A DNA stretch of 6,334 nucleotides, taken from the NCBI GenBank assembly GCA_021106655.1, contig JAIOTT010000132.1, positions 1 through 6,334 of the forward strand, given 5' to 3'. The notes under the pieces were generated by a model. That model was not told the DNA's origin. It did no database searches and saw only the letters and a program-made list of their open reading frames with translations. This stretch comes from Bacteroidales bacterium. GTDB taxonomy: Bacteria > Bacteroidota > Bacteroidia > Bacteroidales > SMBSF77. Shown piece by piece: positions 1 to 4,938 of this stretch (the first letter of the stretch is position 1; each line of letters starts with the position of its first letter). The translations under genes and the position numbers were made by a program.

Positions 1-127
1 GATCCTTTTCTGAATTTAGGATTGCCGGTATAGTTTTTTCCTGGATTGGTGTTGGATTTACAAAACCAATATTTTTTACAGCCTTCAGGAGTTCAGGTCC
101 AAGACCCAGTTCTTCAAATGTAATCAT
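1..127 (-). CDS. DEAD-box RNA helicase, N-terminal fragment (cut by left window edge)
   Basis: Reading the minus strand from the ATG at 125-127 gives 42 codons that stay open to the window edge. The peptide starts MITFEELGLGPELLKAVKNI and contains GFVNPTPIQ. This is the Q motif of DEAD-box RNA helicases: Gln29 of the PTPIQ core normally contacts the adenine of ATP, and the conserved upstream aromatic residue is Phe4, 17 residues before Gly21, the usual spacing. These enzymes unwind short RNA duplexes in ribosome assembly, mRNA decay or cold adaptation. Motif I (Walker A) and everything after it lie outside the window, so the subfamily (RhlE-, DeaD- or CsdA-like) cannot be decided. No Shine-Dalgarno is visible, which is usual in Bacteroidetes. 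A possible promoter sits about 65-90 bases upstream. The preceding gene on this strand ends 161 bases away, so the helicase is probably transcribed separately. Confidence 0.9.
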   Translation of the reverse strand, partial: MITFEELGLGPELLKAVKNIGFVNPTPIQEKTIPAILNSEKD

Positions 128-190
128 GTATTTTTTTATTTTCCTTAGAATTAAGAGTATTCAAATTCGCGAGGTATTTTTATCAGGCGG

Positions 191-220
191 CAAAAGTACT
201 CTTATTTTTTGATAATCAAC
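191..220 (-). promoter_or_regulatory. Possible Bacteroidetes-type promoter for the DEAD-box helicase gene
   Basis: On the minus strand, 191-198 reads TACTTTTG, an exact match to the -7 consensus TAnnTTTG. At 217-220 it reads GTTG, an imperfect -33 TTTG, with an 18-nt spacer. Transcription would start near 185 and give a leader of roughly 55-60 nt. The weak -33 box keeps confidence moderate. Confidence 0.4.
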
Positions 221-288
221 TAGAAGAAGAAAATAATAAAAATATTTCCTAAAGGAGGTATCTGTTTTTACTGGCCAGTAACAGTGTA

Positions 289-1617
289 TTATTTAAGTAT
301 CTGGACTTTCCTGCTAAAGAATTTACCTTTCGCATATTCCAATACAAGAATGTAATTGCCGTTGATTATATCTGAAACATCCAGTTCAAAATTACTTCCC
401 TGGTATTTTTCTTCTCTTACAAGCAGGCCATTTGAAGTATACATCTTAATGATTCCATCTTGGATTCCATTTTTGAACTCTATAAATAGCTTCTCCTGTG
501 CAGGATTGGGATAGATTTGTATATGATCATCTGAAAGCTCATTAATACCTGGGTTTACTTCAGCAACATCAATAATGTTTATCACAAAAGCTTTCTCAAA
601 AGATGCCCCTGCCAGATCTTCGGTCTTGATACGAATGTATCTCATGGAAGTATCTTCGTAATTAAAACTTATTGAACTGAAAAGGCTATCATTGCTGATA
701 ACAAAATATGCATTGTCTGTGTCACCTGTTCCGGTCACCAGGCTGTATTGATGAGTATCATTTGTATCCGGATCTACTGTGCTCAGTAAACCGACAAATC
801 TGTATAGTGGCTGGTTTTCGCTGATAGTATCCGGTGCAAGTCCGATTTCGGTAGGATCATGATTTGGAGGTATGATGATATGGGCAATGCGCCAGAACTC
901 AAGATTATCAAGACCGGATTCCTGTCCTGTGAAGTGGAAGAATACCTGATCCCACAAGGCAGGGTTTCTGGGATCACTGACTGAAGGGTTCAGTCCCGCA
1001 TTTACATTTACATAAAGATTGAACCATGTACTAGTACCAACGGTTTTGTATCTGATACTTAAAGAACCTTGTCCGTTGTTTGCGCCTGTCTCCAGCTTTA
1101 TTTCAATACGGTTCCAGCCGGAATTAATAAGAGTAGCATTTGTGTGTGTATTACCGTCCGGAGTATACAACCAACATCCACCATTCTGTGCAGTTTTGAA
1201 CCGTAAGCCCTTTTCAACATTATTTGCCATGCTGATAACACCATCCTGATTATAATCATATGCCAGTCCGAATTCAGTCCCCCAGTATTCACGCTTCATA
1301 TCAAAATAGAGGTAAAACACAGCGGAATCGGCATAATTGAAATCAGGGAAGATGGCATTCAATGGGCGGTTGGCACTAGCATTAACATTTCCTCCGGTTT
1401 TTGTGAAATGAGCCGCATTAGTACCATCGTGAGAATAACCGGCCTCAATCTGGATATCTGTAGTCGTACCTGTTAATGTGTTAACCCATGAATCCTGACC
1501 AGGCATATTACCAGGGATAAGGTTATTGAAGTCATAATATGAAATCGTAGTGTCAATTTGTGCCTGGAGAGCAGACGTTGCAAATAATACAAATAAAAGG
1601 AGAGATAGCTTTTTCAT
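289..1617 (-). CDS. Secreted cadherin-like protein with type IX secretion C-terminal sorting domain
   Basis: The product is 442 aa. Residues 1-19 are a classic signal peptide (MKK, hydrophobic core, likely cleavage after LQA before Gln20). Residues about 24-245 are rich in aromatic beta-strand sequence and resemble the concanavalin A-like/LamG fold; DYNQDG at 121-126 is a calcium-loop-like motif. Residues about 252-353 look like a cadherin-type domain (SENQP at 266-270, DPDTND at 282-287, YEDT at 320-323, RIKTEDLAG at 329-337). Residues about 366-442 match the Por secretion-system sorting domain (TIGR04183 type): IQIYPNPAQEKLFIEF, then IKMYTSNGLLV, and NYILVLEYAKG before the basic C-terminus. 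In the family this domain directs outer-membrane export by the type IX system and is removed on attachment. No catalytic residues are recognisable, so carbohydrate or matrix binding is a guess. The ATG lacks a Shine-Dalgarno. A matching promoter lies 120-150 bases upstream, and no good terminator was found downstream. Confidence 0.9.
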   Translation of the reverse strand: MKKLSLLLFVLFATSALQAQIDTTISYYDFNNLIPGNMPGQDSWVNTLTGTTTDIQIEAGYSHDGTNAAHFTKTGGNVNASANRPLNAIFPDFNYADSAVFYLYFDMKREYWGTEFGLAYDYNQDGVISMANNVEKGLRFKTAQNGGCWLYTPDGNTHTNATLINSGWNRIEIKLETGANNGQGSLSIRYKTVGTSTWFNLYVNVNAGLNPSVSDPRNPALWDQVFFHFTGQESGLDNLEFWRIAHIIIPPNHDPTEIGLAPDTISENQPLYRFVGLLSTVDPDTNDTHQYSLVTGTGDTDNAYFVISNDSLFSSISFNYEDTSMRYIRIKTEDLAGASFEKAFVINIIDVAEVNPGINELSDDHIQIYPNPAQEKLFIEFKNGIQDGIIKMYTSNGLLVREEKYQGSNFELDVSDIINGNYILVLEYAKGKFFSRKVQILK

Positions 1618-1737
1618 AGGATTTTTTTATGTGATTAATATATTTATTTCAACATCCTTCTATTGAATAAGCAATCTCGAAAATAAAAAAGACGCCACTT
1701 TAATAATCGAGATCAGATGCTCAGATTTTAATTTTAG

Positions 1738-1769
1738 CAAAAATAAAAGTGCTGGCTATAGTAATCAAA
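1738..1769 (-). promoter_or_regulatory. Likely promoter of the secreted type IX cargo gene
   Basis: On the minus strand, 1766-1769 reads TTTG and 1738-1745 reads TATTTTTG, with a 20-nt spacer. Both boxes match the Bacteroidetes consensus exactly, and the -7 box is identical to that of the tRNA-Glu promoter in this window. Transcription would start near 1732, giving a leader of about 115 nt before the ATG at 1617. A second, weaker candidate with a 22-nt spacer lies at 1796-1829 (TATATTTG at 1796-1803). Confidence 0.6.
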
Positions 1770-2049
1770 AAAATAGCCCATACAAAACCACTACACAAAT
1801 ATAATCAAACTATACATTTCCTGTACAAAAAGAATATATCAATTAGAAATATTTAATTAAAAATTTATTTGAGAATTTTTATTGCTATCCATAACAGATA
1901 AAAGTGGATTAGTAAGCTCAATAAGGTCATGTGCATGCCCGATCCAGAGGATTCCGGATATATAATAGATTTAACCAGAATTTCAGGAAGCAAGGGAGAT
2001 CAGGGGTGTTTTGTATTCAAATTTCCCAAAATATAATTTTATCAATTTT

Positions 2050-2080
2050 TTTGCGTATTTAAAAAATACTTGTATTTTTG
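2050..2080 (+). promoter_or_regulatory. Promoter of tRNA-Glu
   Basis: TTTG at 2050-2053, a 19-nt spacer and TATTTTTG at 2073-2080 give an exact match to the Bacteroidetes -33/-7 promoter. Transcription would start near 2085, about 15 nt before the first tRNA base, leaving a very short 5' leader to be removed by RNase P. Confidence 0.8.
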
Positions 2081-2099
2081 CAGTCCGAAAATAAAAAAC

Positions 2100-2171
2100 G
2101 GTCCGTTCGTCTAGGGGTTAGGACGCCAGGTTTTCATCCTGGTAACAGGGGTTCGATTCCCCTACGGACTA
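2100..2171 (+). tRNA. tRNA-Glu (anticodon UUC)
   Basis: A complete cloverleaf can be drawn. The 7-bp acceptor stem is GGTCCGT with ACGGACT (G1 opposite U72, a wobble closing pair). The D-arm runs GTCTAGGGGTTAGGAC. The anticodon stem is CCAGG/CCTGG around the loop TTTTCAT, with anticodon TTC at 2133-2135. The T-arm is AGGGG-TTCGATT-CCCCT, and the discriminator base A is at 2171. CCA is not encoded; the bases that follow are CTG. The anticodon reads GAA and GAG glutamate codons. It stands alone, with its own promoter upstream and a terminator 9 bases downstream, so it appears to be a single-gene transcription unit. The repeat-rich, accessory-looking DNA starts right behind it, and tRNA 3' ends are common insertion points, but no duplicated 3' end was found in the window. 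Confidence 0.97.
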
Positions 2172-2179
2172 CTGAGAAG

Positions 2180-2210
2180 CGCTTAAATCAATGGTTTAGG
2201 CGTTTTTTTT
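2180..2210 (+). terminator. Intrinsic terminator of tRNA-Glu
   Basis: CGCTTAAA (2180-2187) pairs with TTTAGGCG (2195-2202) through 8 bp including one T-G wobble, around a 7-nt loop, and is followed by eight T residues (2203-2210). It begins 9 bases after the tRNA. Confidence 0.85.
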
Positions 2211-2224
2211 ATTGGAAGAAGGTT

Positions 2225-2266
2225 GCGGGTCACGGGTCATGTGTCACGGGTTGCGGGTTTTGTGTC
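2225..2266. repeat. Heptamer-period tandem tract A (nnGGGTC type)
   Basis: Six consecutive 7-base units: GCGGGTC, ACGGGTC, ATGTGTC, ACGGGTT, GCGGGTT, TTGTGTC. All share G at position 5 and T at position 6 of the unit, and four share GGGT. The phase is kept without any indel. A 7-base period is not compatible with a conserved coding frame. Confidence 0.8.
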
Positions 2267-2287
2267 ATGCTGAGCGAAGTCGAAGCA
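2264..2287. repeat. Dispersed intergenic repeat, GTCATGCTGAGCG...TCGAAGCA type
   Basis: The 24-base element starts GTCATGCTGAGCG and ends GTCGAAGCA, with TGCT/AGCA ends that can pair. From memory, this word and its variants (…GAGCTTGTCGAAGCA) recur in intergenic DNA of many Bacteroidetes. Only one copy is in the window, so its repeat status rests on that recollection. Confidence 0.5.
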
Positions 2288-2349
2288 CGTAATTCATTAA
2301 TTTCTTATTGATCTCATTACTCAACAACCAATGCAAAATGGATACGGTC

Positions 2350-2370
2350 ATTCCGAATTCATTTCGGAAT
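2350..2370. repeat. Inverted repeat / hairpin ATTCCGAA-ttcat-TTCGGAAT
   Basis: Perfect 8-bp arms at 2350-2357 and 2363-2370 flank a 5-nt loop. The surrounding GTCATTCCGAA...TTCGGAATCC has the look of another dispersed Bacteroidetes intergenic element. No T-tract follows, so it is not called a terminator. Confidence 0.65.
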
Positions 2371-2405
2371 CCGTTTCGTATTCTTCTTATACTCTTTTAT
2401 TTCTC

Positions 2406-2420
2406 ATTCTTGCATTCACG
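2406..2420. repeat. Inverted copy of the 4939-4953 repeat
   Basis: ATTCTTGCATTCACG here matches the reverse complement of CGCGAATGCACGAAT at 4939-4953 at 13 of 15 positions. The pair lies on either side of the pRiA4b ORF-3-like, small RNA and DUF3800/BECR-like block. Such a short match could be chance or a dispersed element. Confidence 0.4.
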
Positions 2421-2440
2421 CATTTAAGCATTGATAAAAA

Positions 2441-2460
2441 GCCACAGATTCACAGATTAA
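2441..2460. repeat. Tandem octamer CACAGATT x2 within a GCCACAGATT element
   Basis: CACAGATT occurs twice in direct succession (2443-2450 and 2451-2458), preceded by GC and followed by AA. The form resembles GCCACAGATTCACAGATT-type elements recalled from many bacterial intergenic regions. Only one copy is present here. Confidence 0.45.
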
Positions 2461-2606
2461 TCATTGGTAAATTGTTATATTGTTTTGTTCTTTTTTTTAA
2501 GCATTCACACTCTGAATACTCGAATAATCTGAACATACGAATTCGAATTACGAAGTATTTAAGAATTACAATCAATGACATGCGAAGTACAAATTACATG
2601 AAGCTG

Positions 2607-2655
2607 GTGACTGGCTATTACCGACTGAGGACTGGAGACTGCCGACTGCCAACTT
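2607..2655. repeat. Heptamer-period tandem tract B (nnGACTG type)
   Basis: Seven in-phase 7-base units: GTGACTG, GCTATTA, CCGACTG, AGGACTG, GAGACTG, CCGACTG, CCAACTT. Five of the seven end in GACTG. The 11-mer GACTGCCGACT inside it (2637-2647) recurs in the same orientation at 4967-4977. Confidence 0.8.
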
Positions 2656-2708
2656 TTCTTTACCACAATGGCGCAAAGTATCTCTTGCAACTATTGAACA
2701 TTAGGGAG

Positions 2709-3386
2709 TTATCTTTCAAGAAATGCTGTTTTCCATCGTTTATAAGGATTGTCAAATTTCACATCATTTGTATTAAATCTTTCAGGATTCCAATTCTCTC
2801 CGGCCCAGTTTTTCATATCTTCGTAATCAGTGTTTTTTGGATCAGATAAAGTCTCAATAACATTGTTGTATCCCATTATACCACCACAGTCTTCAGGTGG
2901 ACATGCTCGTTCTCCATCAATACAAAGTGGATATTTAATCCCCTTTTCCTTATACATATAACCCTCCAGCTTTACCGTATGCTGCCAAAAATCACCATAA
3001 TCATAAATATATTTTGCTTCAACACCCAGGTCATTAAAATATGCTAAAATAAGTATCTCCCAACCCGGGTATACTTCTTCTAATTCGTCCATTCTGTCAA
3101 AATCAGGTATACCTATTTGTACTTTTTTCCTTTTCCCCTTTCCACGAATCTCGAAATGGTGCAAATGGTAATCAAGCCACCCCATTGAATCTTGTATAGC
3201 AACATGCAAATCCCAAAAATTATAATCTGAAGGAACATGGATTCTTCTCCATATCAAAGGTGATATTTCTTGTAACTCAACTCTAAATTGAAAGACATGG
3301 TTATTAAGATAAGCAATGCTTCCCGGCTTTTCATAGTTCATCAGATAGCCTTGATCTGTAAAGTTCTTTTCAAATCTACTTTTCAT
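2709..3386 (-). CDS. Plasmid pRiA4b ORF-3-like protein (PF07929 family)
   Basis: The product is 225 aa from the ATG at 3384-3386. Family hallmarks appear in order: a strand plus PLIWRRIHVP (43-52), LHVAIQDSMGWLDYHLHHFE (60-79), YIYDYGDFWQHTVKLE (126-141), and YPLCIDGERACPPEDCGGIMGY (152-173), with Cys155, Cys162 and Cys167 as possible metal ligands, then LSDPKNTDYEDM and the NWNPERFN tail. The family is widespread on plasmids and in accessory regions; its biochemical role is not established, so none is assigned. The start is chosen because AGGAG lies 5 nt before this ATG, while an in-frame TTG at 3416 would extend the protein by 10 aa but falls inside the apparent -7 promoter box. The domain itself begins near residue 30, so M16 is also possible. 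It stands alone on the minus strand, with a small-RNA unit upstream and repeats downstream, and no clear terminator. Confidence 0.88.
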   Translation of the reverse strand: MKSRFEKNFTDQGYLMNYEKPGSIAYLNNHVFQFRVELQEISPLIWRRIHVPSDYNFWDLHVAIQDSMGWLDYHLHHFEIRGKGKRKKVQIGIPDFDRMDELEEVYPGWEILILAYFNDLGVEAKYIYDYGDFWQHTVKLEGYMYKEKGIKYPLCIDGERACPPEDCGGIMGYNNVIETLSDPKNTDYEDMKNWAGENWNPERFNTNDVKFDNPYKRWKTAFLER

Positions 3387-3413
3387 ATACACTCCTAATA
3401 TTGGTTTAATTTG

Positions 3414-3421
3414 CAAACATA
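3414..3421 (-). promoter_or_regulatory. -7 box of the pRiA4b ORF-3-like gene promoter
   Basis: On the minus strand this reads TATGTTTG, an exact TAnnTTTG match, about 28 nt before the chosen ATG. No good TTTG is found at the -33 position (about 3441-3446). Transcription would start near 3408, giving a leader of about 22 nt that carries the AGGAG ribosome site. Confidence 0.5.
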
Positions 3422-3559
3422 TAAATAGAAAAATAAAGGTAACACTTTTGAGAAATTTCAGTTGGATTTTCTATTCTGGTTAAGGGGGTCAGTGTAGGTA
3501 AGGTTATCCACATTATAACTACTATTATGTTAACTATAATAATATCTTTTTAATAATAA

Positions 3560-3590
3560 TTTGCATTTGAATAAAAATGCATTACATTTG
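3560..3590 (+). promoter_or_regulatory. Strong promoter of a short plus-strand transcript, with an inverted repeat in its spacer
   Basis: TTTG at 3560-3563, a 19-nt spacer and TACATTTG at 3583-3590 match the Bacteroidetes consensus exactly, with the same spacing as the tRNA-Glu promoter in this window. A perfect 7-bp inverted repeat, TGCATTT (3562-3568) and AAATGCA (3575-3581), sits between the two boxes and could be an operator. Transcription would start near 3596. Confidence 0.7.
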
Positions 3591-3595
3591 CAATA

Positions 3596-3660
3596 TGCTC
3601 ATCTTTCCATTTGGAAGAAGGAGATCGAAAAACGCAAGCCCAAGAAGGCTTGCGTTTTTT
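3596..3660 (+). ncRNA. Candidate small RNA of about 65 nt
   Basis: A consensus promoter (3560-3590) is followed within about 65 bases by a perfect 13-bp intrinsic terminator (3628-3660), so whatever is transcribed is short. The 5' part (3596-3627) contains TTCC-attt-GGAA, a small possible hairpin, followed by an accessible purine-rich GAAGAAGGAGA (about 3615-3624). No start codon stands at a suitable distance after that ribosome-site-like segment. The terminator half is antisense to the presumed 3' end of the DUF3800/BECR-like mRNA, whose last stop codon is only 4 bases away at 3664-3666. It does not match any RNA family I recognise. Alternatives are the scar of a deleted tRNA or small gene that left promoter and terminator behind, or a leader for a lost gene. 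Confidence 0.5.
3628..3660. terminator. Bidirectional intrinsic terminator
   Basis: AAAAACGCAAGCC (3628-3640) and GGCTTGCGTTTTT (3647-3659) form a perfect 13-bp stem around the loop CAAGAA. On the plus strand six T residues follow the GC core (3655-3660), ending the candidate small RNA. On the minus strand five T residues follow, ending the two-gene operon whose stop codon is at 3664-3666. Confidence 0.9.
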
Positions 3661-3663
3661 GCT

Positions 3664-4164
3664 TTATAATAGTTCCGGGAGTCTTCTTTTATACTTGTTC
3701 TCTATTTTTTTTACATTACGTCTTCTTAAATAATATGCTGTAAGTAAATAATACTCACTCTTAACTCTAAAAGGTTCAAGAATTATTACATATTTTTCAT
3801 CTTTGTCATATATATAAGTTCGATTACCATTTGGATCTTTGCAACTAAAAACCATCATATTTCCCTTTTTTTGTTCATCTATATGGTATTTAATCCAATG
3901 TAATCTGACGGATCTGTCAAAATCAAACTCCCGTTTTTTTGTTTTCTCATCTCTCACTTCTGTTATTAAATGTTTAAACAAAGTATCCATGGGTACTTCG
4001 CCATCCTGTGAAGTTGGATTTATTTGTTTTCTCTGAAACTTAAACATCGGATTATCCTGAATATCCCGATTAAATACACCACGCAAGGATTTAATACGAT
4101 TATGACCATTTAAATGTCCTATTTCTAATAGCTTGGGGTATCTTATTAATAAATTTGTTGCCAT
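3664..4164 (-). CDS. Putative BECR-fold (Barnase/EndoU/ColicinE5-D/RelE-like) RNase, second gene of a DUF3800 operon
   Basis: The product is 166 aa. The N-terminal half (about 1-80) is not recognised; it holds HNRIKSLRGVFNRDI (21-35) and a charged linker ending KKREFDF. The C-terminal half (about 84-160) has the layout of small BECR-fold toxins and phage PBECR nucleases: a helix with RLHWIKYHIDE (87-97), a strand MMVFSC, a hairpin RTYIYDKDEKYVIILEP (115-131), the strand YYLLTAYYLRRR (138-149), and a basic tail. His89, Arg115, Thr142 and Tyr144 are plausible active-site residues by analogy; this is inference from pattern, without a profile match. There is no signal peptide or membrane segment, so it is cytoplasmic. 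The ATG is 4 bases after the DUF3800 stop, with a weak AGAAG just ahead, indicating translational coupling. The gene is AT-rich and ends 4 bases before a bidirectional terminator. The fold is moderately likely and toxicity is unproven. Confidence 0.6.
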   Translation of the reverse strand: MATNLLIRYPKLLEIGHLNGHNRIKSLRGVFNRDIQDNPMFKFQRKQINPTSQDGEVPMDTLFKHLITEVRDEKTKKREFDFDRSVRLHWIKYHIDEQKKGNMMVFSCKDPNGNRTYIYDKDEKYVIILEPFRVKSEYYLLTAYYLRRRNVKKIENKYKRRLPELL

Positions 4165-4168
4165 TCTT

Positions 4169-4843
4169 CTAATTTAAATCAATAAAAAACAAATTAAATT
4201 TTGAATTAGATAATGGTGTAGAATAAGTAAGATCCTGGTTTGCACTTTTCTTAATTTTTTCTATTAGTTTATTCTTGGCTGTTACTCTGTTATAATCTCT
4301 TAAATGATAACTAATTGCTCCCATCAGGAGATCAGTAATTTGCATAAATTCACTCTCCTTGGAATGCATATTCTGCAGATTTCTTATCGCACTGTAATTA
4401 ATATTTAATATCTCTTTAAGCTTGTTTACTTTGTATGCACTCAAAGTATCCTTAATGTCGAGGTATACATTATATGAATACTCCATATTAATTTTGTGAT
4501 TCAATAATTGATAGTACATCTTATAATAAAAATCATCATAATTCTGGTCGAACATATCATTATTAACTTGTTTCTTATTAATAATTAAAGCCCGGAATTT
4601 CAGATCTGTCTCAAAAAAATAATCAATTATATCGTTGTAAAAGCTAAATTTTGAGTTTGAGACTTTAGCCCATTTTATTTCTGTATAGAAGTTATGCTTG
4701 CTCCTGATACGTTTTATTCTGTCTTTGTGATTTTTAATTTGATTATATGCAACACTAGTATATGCAAGAAGCATAAAAGGGAAATGGTCATTTTCTAAAT
4801 GACAGCTTTCATCACAATAAAAATTGAAAGTTTTTTCACTCAT
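4169..4843 (-). CDS. DUF3800 family protein (putative RNase H-like nuclease), first gene of the operon
   Basis: The product is 224 aa. It shows the DUF3800 (PF12686) signature: an N-terminal strand ending FYCDES (8-13), EIKWAK (55-60), a middle strand YNVYLDIKD (124-132), and QITDLLMGAISY near the C-terminus (168-179). The four acidic residues Asp11, Glu55, Asp129 and Asp171 sit where an RNase H-like metal-dependent active site would have them, so the enzyme looks intact. The usual YxDESG has Cys in place of Gly at residue 14. DUF3800 proteins are common on mobile elements and near defence genes; their substrate is not established. It leads a two-gene operon with the BECR-like gene 4 bases downstream. 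hsdR ends 189 bases upstream on the same strand with no terminator between. No consensus Bacteroidetes promoter was found, but a 12-bp palindrome lies 15-26 bases ahead of the ATG. GC is visibly low (25-28% in two hand-counted 60-base rows). Confidence 0.85.
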   Translation of the reverse strand: MSEKTFNFYCDESCHLENDHFPFMLLAYTSVAYNQIKNHKDRIKRIRSKHNFYTEIKWAKVSNSKFSFYNDIIDYFFETDLKFRALIINKKQVNNDMFDQNYDDFYYKMYYQLLNHKINMEYSYNVYLDIKDTLSAYKVNKLKEILNINYSAIRNLQNMHSKESEFMQITDLLMGAISYHLRDYNRVTAKNKLIEKIKKSANQDLTYSTPLSNSKFNLFFIDLN

Positions 4844-4857
4844 TGCTTTTTATATTT

Positions 4858-4869
4858 TAACTTAAGTTA
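4858..4869. promoter_or_regulatory. Palindrome ahead of the DUF3800 operon, possible operator
   Basis: TAACTTAAGTTA is a perfect 12-bp palindrome. The flanking ATATTT (4852-4857) and AAATAT (4872-4877) extend the symmetry if two extra bases (4870-4871) on one side are allowed. It lies 15-26 bases before the DUF3800 start codon, where a repressor or autoregulator could bind. AT-rich DNA makes chance palindromes more likely. Confidence 0.4.
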
Positions 4870-4938
4870 TAAAATATATTACCCTTTTGAAGGATAGGGA
4901 TCTTTTTCATAAGATCAGGATTTAGCTTTTTATATAGC

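Larger units (their letters stand above)
1618..2099. other. Noncoding region between the secreted-protein gene and tRNA-Glu
   Basis: This 480-base AT-rich stretch contains no convincing ORF on either strand. It is a divergent intergenic region. The left part is the leader and promoter of the minus-strand secreted-protein gene, and the right end (2050-2080) is the plus-strand tRNA promoter. Nothing specific was recognised in about 1830-2045. A short interrupted dyad CTCGA...TCGAG at about 1676-1711 lies in the presumed leader but has weakly pairing arms. Confidence 0.7.
2211..2708. other. Repeat-cluster intergenic region with no supported gene
   Basis: About 500 bases between the tRNA-Glu terminator and the end of the pRiA4b ORF-3-like gene are a mosaic of short repeat types. 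They include a heptamer tract at 2225-2266, a GTCATGCTGAGCG-type element at 2264-2287, a hairpin at 2350-2370, an octamer duplication at 2443-2458, a stretch of CGAAT/ACGAA words at about 2538-2556, a second heptamer tract at 2607-2655, and an ACCACAATGGCGCAAAG element at 2662-2678. From general knowledge, elements of this sort recur between genes in many Bacteroidetes genomes. The one long plus-strand open frame here runs through several of these repeats and into the opposite-strand gene, so it is not called. Confidence 0.75.

Noticed and set aside
251..259. AAAGGAGGT, a perfect Shine-Dalgarno on the plus strand (anti-SD-like ACCTCCTTT on the minus strand)
   Set aside because: No start codon and ORF follow on the plus strand. 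On the minus strand it lies in the 3' region of the secreted-protein gene with no surrounding 16S rRNA similarity, so it is taken as chance.
268..285. Palindrome around ACTGGCCAGT downstream of the secreted-protein stop
   Set aside because: It has almost no loop as a hairpin, and no T-tract follows on the minus strand, so it does not qualify as a terminator.
2151..2171. tRNA-Glu 3' end as an integration attachment site
   Set aside because: No second copy of the T-arm/acceptor sequence was found elsewhere in the window, and there is no integrase gene. A distal copy outside the window cannot be excluded.
2225..2655. Possible CRISPR-like repeats
   Set aside because: The repeats are 7-base tandem units without spacers, and no cas gene is present.
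2331..2849. 172-codon open frame on the plus strand
   Set aside because: It runs through several noncoding repeats (hairpin, octamer duplication, heptamer tract) and then overlaps the 3' end of the well-supported pRiA4b ORF-3-like gene on the other strand. Its translation resembles no family.
2709..3386. pRiA4b ORF-3-like gene as part of an insertion sequence
   Set aside because: No transposase, terminal inverted repeats or target duplication was found around it.
3595..3669. 24-codon frame from the ATG at 3595 within the candidate small RNA
   Set aside because: It would start at or before the predicted transcript start, has no ribosome site, and reads through the terminator hairpin and T-tract.
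3561..3743. 60-codon plus-strand frame
   Set aside because: It begins inside the promoter spacer, crosses the terminator and is antisense to the BECR-like gene.
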